From the NCBI GenBank assembly GCA_017964745.1, contig JAGCRJ010000184.1, positions 1 through 6,150 of the forward strand: a DNA stretch of 6,150 nt. Direction: 5' to 3'. The notes under the pieces were generated by a model that did not search any database, was not told the origin of the DNA, and saw nothing but the letters and a program-made list of their open reading frames with translations. Origin of the DNA: Lachnospiraceae bacterium. GTDB lineage: Bacteria > Bacillota > Clostridia > Lachnospirales > Lachnospiraceae. Position numbers and translations under genes: made by a program. This document shows, piece after piece, positions 1 through 5,827 of the stretch; position 1 is the stretch's first letter; each line of letters opens with the position of its first letter.

Positions 1-89
1 AAAGGACATATATATACAAAGCAGGAAACCCTGACAAGTATCAGCAGAAAATATTCCAGATCGTAAATTGAAAAAGCTAAATTCAGCAT
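1..89 (-). CDS. fliR: Flagellar export gate protein FliR, N-terminal fragment (gene runs off the window)
   Basis: Only the first 29 codons are present. They start at the ATG at 89-87 and read MLNLAFSIYDLEYFLLILVR, followed by a hydrophobic stretch ending ICP. This matches the usual FliR opening, a short polar lead then a first membrane helix with a conserved LVR. FliR is the third membrane protein of the FliP-FliQ-FliR export gate, through which flagellar subunits leave the cytoplasm. The start is well constrained, because an in-frame TAG lies at 95-93 and no other start codon falls between it and this ATG. It begins 9 nt after the fliQ stop. No good Shine-Dalgarno sequence is visible, so translation may be coupled to fliQ. 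Order after fliQ strengthens the call. Whether the gene is a separate fliR or a fliR-flhB fusion, as in some clostridia, cannot be seen here. Confidence 0.88.
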   Translation of the reverse strand, partial: MLNLAFSIYDLEYFLLILVRVSCFVYICP

Positions 90-98
90 CCGCTATTT

Positions 99-371
99 TC
101 ACTTATGAACGTAATAAACAAAAGTGCTCCAGAGTCCGGTAGTAAATTCGACCAGATTATTCATTATCCAGTTGCCCAGAAGCATCAGGGTCAGAAAGAT
201 TCCCAGAACCTTGGGCACGAATGTGAGCGTCTGTTCCTGTATGGATGTAACGGTCTGGAAAATACTGATCACGAGACCGATGGCCATCGAGACCAGAAGC
301 ACGGGAAGTGCACATTTCATGATCATATACAGACCGCTGTGGATCATTTCGCTAGCAGCTTCGGGTGTCAT
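99..371 (-). CDS. fliQ: Flagellar export gate protein FliQ
   Basis: This 90-residue protein has the normal FliQ length and two membrane helices, about residues 15-39 and 52-76. Between them is the family's most recognisable stretch, ISIFQTVTSIQEQTLTFVPK (about residues 35-54), which fits the conserved SIFQxxTxIxEQTLxFxPK pattern. FliQ surrounds the FliP-FliR core in the flagellar basal body and helps form the export channel. The ATG at 371 has a clear AAGGAG ribosome binding site at 385-380, 8 nt upstream. The gene starts 24 nt after the fliP stop and ends 9 nt before fliR. Nothing is unusual in length or in the conserved motif. Confidence 0.96.
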   Translation of the reverse strand: MTPEAASEMIHSGLYMIMKCALPVLLVSMAIGLVISIFQTVTSIQEQTLTFVPKVLGIFLTLMLLGNWIMNNLVEFTTGLWSTFVYYVHK

Positions 372-395
372 CTTTAACTCTCCTTATAAGCTACG

Positions 396-1265
396 CTAAT
401 AGAACGTTCGTACAAGCTGGCCGATGATAAGTGCCCATCCGTCCGCGAGGACGAAAAGAAGTATCTTGAACGGCATCGATATTGTCGTAGGCGGCAGCAT
501 CATCATACCCATACTCATGAGTACCGAGGCCACAACCATATCAATGACTATGAAAGGTATGTAGATCATAAAGCCGATCCAGAATGCGACTCTCAGTTCG
601 GAGATCATGAAAGCCGGGATAAGGATCGAATTGGGAATGGACTCAAGTGTTCCGTCCCACTCCATACCTGCAATATCATAAAAAAGCCGCACATCCTTTA
701 CCTGAGTCTGCGGCTCCATAAAATTCCTCAAAGGAGTCATCGCATTCTCCAGGAACTGATCCTGATCTATCGTTCCCGCTTCAAAGGGAATGACAGCATT
801 TACATTGATCTCCTCAATGGTGGGCTGCATTATGAAAAAGGTAAGAATGAGCGACAGCGCGATCAGAACCTGATTGGGCGGTGCGGTCTGCGTATTGAGC
901 GCCGCTCTCGTAAAATGGAGCACGATGATGATCCTCGTAAAAGAGGTCATTACCAGCAGTAAAAGCGGTGCTATCGCAATGAGGGTAAGGGTTATGAGAA
1001 TTCTCAGAGAAGAATTCAGAGAACCGTTATCATCATTGTAAGTGATGGTAAGTCTGTTAACTGTATTGATGGTATCGAGATCTTCGGGGGTATCATAAGT
1101 TCCGGGAGGATCGATAACGGTACTGATATCGGTTTCCCCCGCCTGGTGGTCATTATCCAGCGCATATACCTTTCCGTGAAAGAAAAGACATGCAAAAAGG
1201 ATCATACCCAGCGCAAGGGTTACTCTTATGATATTTTTTCCGGCAGCAAGCGCGTTCATAAACAT
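396..1265 (-). CDS. fliP: Flagellar export gate protein FliP, with long N-terminal extracytoplasmic region
   Basis: FliP forms the core ring of the flagellar type III export gate with FliR. The 289 residues begin with a likely cleaved signal peptide (basic start, hydrophobic 13-30, VYA cleavage site near 35). An acidic, probably extracytoplasmic stretch follows (about 36-86), then the conserved FliP domain from about 87. Family motifs are plain: MTSFTRIIIVL (106-116), APPNQVLIALSLILTFF (128-144), YIPFIVIDMVVASVLMSMGM (235-254) and FKILLFVLADGW (266-277). The start shares one base with the fliO stop (TAATG at 1267-1263), and GGAGG lies at 1282-1278. A second in-frame ATG two codons later is further from the ribosome binding site and less likely. 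The protein is longer than well-known FliP proteins of about 220-250 residues, the extra length lying between signal peptide and first helix. Confidence 0.97.
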   Translation of the reverse strand: MFMNALAAGKNIIRVTLALGMILFACLFFHGKVYALDNDHQAGETDISTVIDPPGTYDTPEDLDTINTVNRLTITYNDDNGSLNSSLRILITLTLIAIAPLLLLVMTSFTRIIIVLHFTRAALNTQTAPPNQVLIALSLILTFFIMQPTIEEINVNAVIPFEAGTIDQDQFLENAMTPLRNFMEPQTQVKDVRLFYDIAGMEWDGTLESIPNSILIPAFMISELRVAFWIGFMIYIPFIVIDMVVASVLMSMGMMMLPPTTISMPFKILLFVLADGWALIIGQLVRTFY

Positions 1266-1639
1266 TATTCCTGCTTTCCTCCGGAAAGATCATCCTTATC
1301 GGAAAATGCTTTGGAAAGGATCTCGGAGAACGATTTCTTTTCACCCGGATCCGTAATCTTGATATCGCTTTCATCCACGTCACCCAGATAGGTAACACTG
1401 TCTCTGGAAATGGCGATCACCTTGTACTTGGAACCTACACGGATGATCTGGACCCATTTTCCCTGGGCGATACGAATGGTCTCAATGACCTCCGCACTGC
1501 CGCCCGCAGACTGTGCCTTCTGGTAATTTCCCATCCATTTTGCGCAGAACATACTGAGTGCCAGAACAAATATAAAGATGATCAGCACTGTAAATAATTG
1601 CGCAATATCAGATAAAGAATGGGATGAAAGAAGGATCAT
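1265..1639 (-). CDS. fliO: Flagellar assembly protein FliO (FliZ-type)
   Basis: This small protein of 124 residues has one membrane helix (about 13-33) and a cytoplasmic domain. The segment GKWVQIIRVGSKYKVIAISR (60-79), followed shortly by TYLG, fits the FliO pattern of a short beta-rich domain after the helix. A charged tail (about 97-124) follows. FliO helps FliP fold and assemble before the export gate is complete, and it is usually poorly conserved, so position supports the call: it lies directly upstream of fliP in the standard place. The ATG at 1639 is 4 nt after the cheY stop, and AGGA at 1650-1647 overlapping that stop serves as ribosome binding site. Its own stop overlaps the fliP start by one base, which suggests translational coupling. 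The same family is called FliZ in Bacillus-type annotations. Confidence 0.88.
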   Translation of the reverse strand: MILLSSHSLSDIAQLFTVLIIFIFVLALSMFCAKWMGNYQKAQSAGGSAEVIETIRIAQGKWVQIIRVGSKYKVIAISRDSVTYLGDVDESDIKITDPGEKKSFSEILSKAFSDKDDLSGGKQE

Positions 1640-1643
1640 GGTG

Positions 1644-2006
1644 TCATCCTATTACCTTTTTGACAGCCTCTAATACTCTGTCAGCCTGGAAGGGCTTGAC
1701 TATGAAATCCTTGGCGCCGGCCTGGATGGACTCGATAACCATTGCCTGCTGTCCCATTGCGGAACACATGATGACCTTGGCACCTGCATCAGCGGCTTTG
1801 ATAGCCTTGAGGGCCTGAATGCCATCCATCTCGGGCATGGTAATGTCCATAAGTACGAGGTCGGGATTAACTTCCTTGTACTTCTCGACAGCCTTAGCTC
1901 CGTTCTCTGCTTCTCCCGCAACATTGTAACCGTTCTTGCTGAGGATATCTTTGATCATCATCCTCATGAATGCAGCATCATCACAGATCAGGATATTCTT
2001 TGCCAT
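1644..2006 (-). CDS. cheY: Chemotaxis response regulator CheY
   Basis: This is a stand-alone receiver domain of 120 residues with no output domain, as expected of CheY. The acidic pocket is D9 and D10, and the phosphorylated aspartate is D54 in LVLMDITMPEMDG. The switch residues are S82 (in IMCSAMGQQ), F101 and K104 (in FIVKPF). All catalytic positions are intact. F101 stands where enteric CheY has a tyrosine, which is common in other lineages. Phospho-CheY binds the switch proteins FliM and FliY to alter motor rotation, and both are encoded just upstream. The ATG at 2006 has a strong GGAGG at 2020-2016, 9 nt upstream. The 44-nt gap after fliY holds no convincing promoter or terminator. The gene shares the operon with FliY, which has CheC-type phosphatase motifs and probably dephosphorylates CheY-P. 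Confidence 0.97.
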   Translation of the reverse strand: MAKNILICDDAAFMRMMIKDILSKNGYNVAGEAENGAKAVEKYKEVNPDLVLMDITMPEMDGIQALKAIKAADAGAKVIMCSAMGQQAMVIESIQAGAKDFIVKPFQADRVLEAVKKVIG

Positions 2007-2050
2007 AATTAAAATCCTCCGAAAATTATTAATGTACCGTCAGGTAGTAA

Positions 2051-3358
2051 TTACTGCTTAATTATCTCTGTTACTCTGATACCAAAGTTCTCTTCGATAA
2101 CAACAACCTCGCCCTTTGCGACAAACTTGCCGTTAACAAGCACGTCTATCGGTTCGCCGGCGATCCTGTCAAGTTCGATGATCGTACCGGGAGCAAAATT
2201 GAGGATATCGGAAATTGATTTCGATGTCCTGCCGAGTTCAACCGTGACCTCAAGAGGAACATCCATTATAAGTCCGATATTTTCTCCGCCCTGGATACCG
2301 CTCAGGTCGCCGCTGAAATTCTGGAATGTTGCGGCCTGAATGTTCATAGGCTGAGGTGCCTGTCCGTAACCCATCTGAGGCATTCCTCCCATCGGCATTC
2401 CGTAACCCATCTGAGGCATTCCCATCGGCTGGCCGTAACCCATCTGGGGCATTCCCATCGGCTGACCATAGCCCATCTGGGAAGGATCTCCCATCGGCTG
2501 TCCCATAGGCTGACCCATCGGTGTGGGTGCGGGTCCCGGAGCGGGTCCGGGTGCCGGTGCGGGAGCAGGTGCGGGTTCGGGAGCGGGCTCTTCTGTCTGC
2601 TGTGTCCCCATGAATGTCTCTACTATCTTCTTGGCGAAATCTATGGGATACAGCTGCATGATAGTCGAATCCACGAGATTCTCTCCTATCTGCATCGCAA
2701 ACTGGATCATGCAGAACGTTCCGCCGAGGAAAGGTGAGATCGCCGAGCCGTCATCGAAGCTCTTGAGATCGAGGAGCGAGCTTTCCGGCGGCGAGATATC
2801 GATCATCGTTCCGAGCATTGTCGAAAGGGATGTGGCGGATGAACCCATCATCTGGTTCATTGCCTCGGAAATCGCAGAGAGATGAAGTTCTCCGAGTTCT
2901 CCGTCGGTGTTGGTGCCGTCTCCTCCCATCATAAGGTCGGTGATGACCTTAACATCGTGTTCTTTAAGGACGAGTATATCCGATCCGTCGAGACCCTTGG
3001 TGTATTGGATCCTGATGAACACACAGGGCTTCTCGAAGTTCTCTATCAGTTCCTGCCACGTACACAGCGTAACGACCGGTGTGGTGATATTGACCTTCCT
3101 GTTGACGAGGGAGTAAAGCGTGGTCGCCGAAGAACCCATACTGATATTGGCAACTTCACCGATGGCATCCCTCTCAACCTCATTGAGAAGTTCATCACCG
3201 CCGGTTACGGGCTGTGCATCTACCAGATAAGGGTCAGTGGAAGGTTTTTCCGTAGCCTGGGGCATATCTACCCCACTTAAATCCGGAGCTTCATCTCCAG
3301 ACAGATCCATACCGCTAAGGAGAGCATTGATCTCATCCTGGGACAGCATTCCATCCAT
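2051..3358 (-). CDS. fliY: Flagellar switch protein FliY (CheC-like phosphatase plus FliN domain)
   Basis: FliY is a C-ring component that combines a CheY-P phosphatase with the FliN torque/switch domain. The 435 residues divide as follows. An N-terminal peptide (5-16, LSQDEINALLSG) resembles the FliM CheY-P binding motif. A CheC-like domain (about 55-250) contains two intact active-site motifs: D64-x3-E68-x2-N71-x22-P94 and S161-x3-E165-x2-N168-x22-P191. A low-complexity linker spans about 256-339. A C-terminal SpoA/FliN domain (about 359-435) contains VPLEVTVELGRTSKSISDIL and a GEVVVIEENFGIRV segment. Both phosphatase sites being intact suggests real enzymatic activity. The start is set by GAGGAGGAG made from the last three Glu codons of fliM, and the ATG lies 3 nt after the fliM stop. 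Length exceeds Bacillus subtilis FliY (about 380 residues), mostly through the linker. Some annotations would name it fliN. Confidence 0.96.
   Translation of the reverse strand: MDGMLSQDEINALLSGMDLSGDEAPDLSGVDMPQATEKPSTDPYLVDAQPVTGGDELLNEVERDAIGEVANISMGSSATTLYSLVNRKVNITTPVVTLCTWQELIENFEKPCVFIRIQYTKGLDGSDILVLKEHDVKVITDLMMGGDGTNTDGELGELHLSAISEAMNQMMGSSATSLSTMLGTMIDISPPESSLLDLKSFDDGSAISPFLGGTFCMIQFAMQIGENLVDSTIMQLYPIDFAKKIVETFMGTQQTEEPAPEPAPAPAPAPGPAPGPAPTPMGQPMGQPMGDPSQMGYGQPMGMPQMGYGQPMGMPQMGYGMPMGGMPQMGYGQAPQPMNIQAATFQNFSGDLSGIQGGENIGLIMDVPLEVTVELGRTSKSISDILNFAPGTIIELDRIAGEPIDVLVNGKFVAKGEVVVIEENFGIRVTEIIKQ
2342..2590 (-). repeat. Low-complexity linker in fliY: Ala-Pro tract followed by Met-Gly-Gln-Pro tandem repeats
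   Basis: The stretch encodes FliY residues 257-339. Its first part (2519-2590, residues 257-280) alternates proline with alanine, glycine or glutamate and is very GC-rich. Its second part (2342-2518, residues 281-339) repeats MGQP-, MGMPQ- and MGYGQP-type units. On the plus strand, near-identical copies of a 21-base unit opening ccgtaacccatctg begin at 2364, 2400 and 2433, and a diverged copy begins at 2466. The spacings of 36, 33 and 33 bases are all multiples of three, so copy-number change would keep the reading frame. The tract separates the phosphatase domain from the FliN domain and probably acts as a flexible tether. Confidence 0.9.
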
Positions 3359-3361
3359 CTG

Positions 3362-4342
3362 TTACTCCTCCTCTCTAATCACCGAAGTTACCCTGACAGC
3401 ATACGAATCGTCACTGGCACCGGGCAGGGCGGTGAATTTTTTGATATTACCGACATATATATTCATATCGGAGTCCACCTTGGCATCGAGCCTTATGCAG
3501 TCACCGACCTGAAGATTCATGAAATCGCTTACAGAGATCTTGCTTGTACCGAGAACGGCCTTGACAGGGATCACAACTCTCTTGAGCATCGCCTCGATAT
3601 TGTCCTTCGCATATTCATCCTTGTTCTCCTGCATGGTCGAATACCAGAACTTGGTATTGAGCCTGTCCATGACATCTTCGAGAGTGATGAAAGGAAGACA
3701 CATATTCATAAAGCCTTCAACATCTCCGATCTTGATGTTGAGGGTCACGACGGCGATCATCTCACCGGGTGCTATGATCTGTGCAAACTGGGGATTGGTC
3801 TCAAGCCTTGTAAGCACAGGTGATACGTCAAGAACGTTTTTCCAGGGATCACGAAGGAGCTGGGTAAACATAATCATGATCTTCTGGAGTATCGAAAGCT
3901 CGATATCGGAGAACTCTCTCGTCTTATCAAGAGGTGTTCCTTCACCGCCGAGCATTCTGTCTATCATTGAAAATGCAATGTTGGTCGCAAGATCGATAAT
4001 GATGTTGCCGCCGAGAGGTTCAAATCCTACTATTCCGAGAATGCTGGGGTTTGAAAGAGCGTTGGTAAACTCGCTGAACGTAACGGTCTCGGAACTGGCT
4101 ACGGTAACCTGTGCGTTCTTTCTCAGGATAACGGGAAGGTTTGTGGAAATGAGTCTTCCGTAATGCTCAAAGATTATCTCAAGAGTACGCAGGTGCTCCT
4201 TGGAGAACTTGGTAGGCCTGCTGAAGTCATAATCCTTGACCGGCTTTTCCTCTGCATTGGAGATGGACTCCACTTCCAATTCGCCTGTCGAGAGCTGGTT
4301 TAATAGGGCGTCTATTTCGTTTTGCGAAAGGATCTCACCCAC
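3362..4342 (-). CDS. fliM: Flagellar motor switch protein FliM
   Basis: FliM sits between FliG and FliN/FliY in the C-ring, and its N-terminal peptide captures CheY-P. The 326 residues are a normal length. The CheY-P binding peptide is LSQNEIDALLNQ (5-16). The linker leads to DYDFSRPTKFSKEHLRTL (37-54), a FliM hallmark. The middle domain (about 45-240) holds the conserved LGGEG (131-135, the GGxG motif that contacts FliG). The C-terminal SpoA domain spans about 250-323. Translation starts at a GTG (4342-4340), supported by CGGAGG at 4356-4351, 8 nt upstream; the next residues GEILSQNEID fit the usual FliM start. The gene begins 20 nt after the fliL stop. It ends in three Glu codons that serve as ribosome binding site for fliY. 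The FliM and FliY N-termini are alike (LSQxEIxALL), as expected from shared CheY-P binding. Confidence 0.97.
   Translation of the reverse strand: MGEILSQNEIDALLNQLSTGELEVESISNAEEKPVKDYDFSRPTKFSKEHLRTLEIIFEHYGRLISTNLPVILRKNAQVTVASSETVTFSEFTNALSNPSILGIVGFEPLGGNIIIDLATNIAFSMIDRMLGGEGTPLDKTREFSDIELSILQKIMIMFTQLLRDPWKNVLDVSPVLTRLETNPQFAQIIAPGEMIAVVTLNIKIGDVEGFMNMCLPFITLEDVMDRLNTKFWYSTMQENKDEYAKDNIEAMLKRVVIPVKAVLGTSKISVSDFMNLQVGDCIRLDAKVDSDMNIYVGNIKKFTALPGASDDSYAVRVTSVIREEE
3365..3373 (-). promoter_or_regulatory. fliY ribosome binding site formed by the last three fliM codons
   Basis: The bases read GAGGAGGAG on the minus strand. They encode the closing Glu-Glu-Glu of FliM and sit directly before its TAA stop, with the fliY ATG at 3358. 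This is an unusually strong purine-rich Shine-Dalgarno sequence embedded in coding sequence. It favours the ATG at 3358 over the in-frame Met three codons further on, and it suggests that fliM and fliY translation are coupled. Confidence 0.8.
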
Positions 4343-4350
4343 CGGGCAAA

Positions 4351-4356
4351 CCTCCG
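4351..4356 (-). promoter_or_regulatory. fliM ribosome binding site supporting a GTG start
   Basis: CGGAGG on the minus strand lies 8 nt before the GTG at 4342, inside the 20-nt gap after the fliL stop. There is no nearby ATG that would keep the conserved N-terminal GEILSQNEIDALL peptide, so this site decides the start. Confidence 0.82.
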
Positions 4357-4362
4357 TGCGTT

Positions 4363-4884
4363 TTATCCGAACTTCACATCACTGATGGATATGTCATATA
4401 CAACCTTGGAATCAAGCCACTTCTGAATGGCTGAGAGGCATTCCTTCTTGACTTCGTCACGGTTGGCGGGATTGCTCAGATATGCGGAATCATAACTGGA
4501 GATTACTCCCTCGATAGCCTCTTTGATGTAGTTCTCGTAAGTACCGATAGTCTCGGAATTATACTTCTTGTAATCGTCATCCTTCGTATTTATCGAAAGT
4601 GCGATCCTGCAGATCATATATTCCTGCTTGCCGCTCGCTCCCATCCTGAGAGGTATGGTCATCGAATCACCGATGGTGTAGATCTCGGTATCGGCAAGAC
4701 TTACGGCAGGACCTTCGTCCTCTCCGTCGACAGCCAGCTCAAGATTGAGTACTGTTGCGATCGTATCGACAAGTGCAGCGGTCTTCTTGTTGGTACCGGT
4801 GATGCTGATCATCGTGATGACCGAGAAGGTCAGATTGACGATGAGCAGAGCCAGTATAAGGACCGTGAGCAGATTCTTTTTCAT
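4363..4884 (-). CDS. fliL: Flagellar basal body-associated protein FliL
   Basis: FliL is a single-pass membrane protein that surrounds and stabilises MotA/MotB stators. From the ATG at 4884 it has 173 residues: a basic start (MKKN), one membrane anchor (about 5-27), a linker, and an extracytoplasmic domain (about 65-173). In that domain, segments such as YMICRIALSINT (89-100) and the closing VVYDISISDVKFG have the beta-strand spacing seen at these positions in FliL. The family is poorly conserved, so the position between motB and fliM is a large part of the evidence. The frame is open upstream to a GTG at 4902, which would add six residues (MGERDP). The ATG is preferred because GGGGGA at 4900-4895 lies 10 nt before it, whereas the GTG has no visible ribosome binding site and would put acidic residues before the anchor. 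Confidence 0.9.
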   Translation of the reverse strand: MKKNLLTVLILALLIVNLTFSVITMISITGTNKKTAALVDTIATVLNLELAVDGEDEGPAVSLADTEIYTIGDSMTIPLRMGASGKQEYMICRIALSINTKDDDYKKYNSETIGTYENYIKEAIEGVISSYDSAYLSNPANRDEVKKECLSAIQKWLDSKVVYDISISDVKFG

Positions 4885-4903
4885 AGGATCTCTTTCCCCC
4901 ACC

Positions 4904-5773
4904 CTAATTGTTGTTATAGATTCTTATCTCAACACGTCTGTTGCGTGCTCTTCCCGCTTCGGTTGAATTGTCGGCTATCGGCATTCTCTCACCGTATCCC
5001 GAATGCTTGATCAGGGATGGATTGAGACTGCTGGTCTCTACGAGATAATAGAAAACCGACATTGCTCTTGCGCTGGACAGTTCCTCGTTAGAAGGGAACC
5101 TTGCACTGTTCATGGGCACGTTATCGGTGTGACCGTCTATTTCTATCTCACCGCGTGCGTATCTTTCGAGAATGGTCGCAACCCTGTCGAGAACCGGTTT
5201 GCAATCTTCGTTGAGAGTTGCGCTTCCGGGTGAAAAGAGGATCGACCCCTTCATCGTGAGCATTACGTACTGGGAAGTAAAGCTTACGTCTATCTGATCT
5301 GAGAGCTGGCTTTCGGAAATGGCTTCACCTATGATCTCCGCAAGCTCTTCGTTGGATTGAAGATTGGCCTGCTCGACCTGTTCAGCCGCAGCTTCGAGTG
5401 TCTGTGTACCCGTCTGTTCGGTGATGTCAGTCTGTTCCTGGCCACCGGACTGGGTATCGTATACCTCGATCTGATCCGTATCGCTCTCGGATTCGGCAGT
5501 GCGTCCTGTGCTGTTTATGTATTCGGCCAGTTCGTTAAGCTGGCTCACCCCGTTGCTGATAAGGATGCCTTCTCCGATGGAGGTGGATCCGCTGCTGAAA
5601 ACACTGAACGAGCTGCTCATCGATGCGATGATCTCATTGAGCTTGGCTTCATCGATGGTCGACATCGAGAACAGAAGAACGAAAAAGCAAAGCAGCAGAT
5701 TCATCAGATCTGAGAATGTGGCCATCCACGCGGGCGACCCCGGCGGTGGGGCTTCTTCTTTTTTCTTACCCAT
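4904..5773 (-). CDS. motB: Flagellar stator protein MotB (PomB/MotS-like membrane segment)
   Basis: MotB pairs with MotA to form the ion-driven stator and anchors it to peptidoglycan. The 289 residues contain a short cytoplasmic lead (MGKKKEEAPPP) and one membrane helix (about 19-38), WMATFSDLMNLLLCFF opening it, with the essential ion-binding aspartate at D22. A Ser/Gly-rich plug-like region follows, then an acidic Gln/Thr/Glu-rich linker (about 91-145). The C-terminal OmpA-like peptidoglycan-binding domain (about 160-286) carries GHTDNVP (214-220), SSARAMSVFYYLV (233-245), GYGERMPIADN (259-269) and RNRRVEIRI (277-285). The helix resembles sodium-driven PomB/MotS more than proton-driven enteric MotB, notably Cys seven residues after Asp and FFVLLFSMS. 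The ribosome binding site is weak (AGG at 5784-5782, 8 nt before the ATG). It follows motA by 54 nt. It ends 19 nt before the preferred fliL start. Confidence 0.96.
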   Translation of the reverse strand: MGKKKEEAPPPGSPAWMATFSDLMNLLLCFFVLLFSMSTIDEAKLNEIIASMSSSFSVFSSGSTSIGEGILISNGVSQLNELAEYINSTGRTAESESDTDQIEVYDTQSGGQEQTDITEQTGTQTLEAAAEQVEQANLQSNEELAEIIGEAISESQLSDQIDVSFTSQYVMLTMKGSILFSPGSATLNEDCKPVLDRVATILERYARGEIEIDGHTDNVPMNSARFPSNEELSSARAMSVFYYLVETSSLNPSLIKHSGYGERMPIADNSTEAGRARNRRVEIRIYNNN

Positions 5774-5800
5774 ACTTCAGACCTATCTGTTTAATATTCA

Positions 5801-5818
5801 AAGACTTTTACAAGTCCC
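5801..5818 (-). other. Small inverted repeat (possible RNA hairpin) between motA and motB
   Basis: The transcript strand reads GGGACTT-GTAA-AAGTCTT. Five Watson-Crick pairs plus two outer G-U pairs close a GUAA loop, which fits the stable GNRA tetraloop class. It starts 9 nt after the motA stop and lies 27 nt before the motB ATG. The downstream sequence (TTGAATATTAAA) is AT-rich but has no proper U tract, and the stem is short, so a full terminator is unlikely. It could mark RNA processing or protect an end, or be chance. Confidence 0.35.
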
Positions 5819-5827
5819 GTTAGCGAA

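Noticed and set aside
1153..1398. Alternative minus-strand frame of 81 codons across the fliO-fliP junction
   Set aside because: It is out of frame with both genes, rich in Arg/Ser/Cys with no recognisable domain, and overlaps two well-supported genes.
2007..2050. The 44-nt gap between fliY and cheY as a possible promoter or terminator
   Set aside because: It contains a strong cheY ribosome binding site. Only a 4-bp stem (TACC/GGTA) can be drawn, with no U tract and no convincing -35/-10 pair.
2364..2490. Regularly spaced repeats, considered as a CRISPR array
   Set aside because: The repeats are joined by sequence that is itself repetitive, spacing is a multiple of three, and everything translates in frame as the FliY linker.
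2523..2885. Plus-strand open frame with a Gly-Ala repeat start
   Set aside because: It is the mirror of the Pro-Ala linker of fliY, with no ribosome binding site of its own and no family resemblance. The minus-strand frame is a clear FliY.
3519..4163. Plus-strand open frame of 214 codons
   Set aside because: It lies wholly inside fliM on the opposite strand. Its composition (Ser/Ile/Leu-rich) is what an antisense frame of a coding gene gives, and FliM motifs on the other strand are unmistakable.
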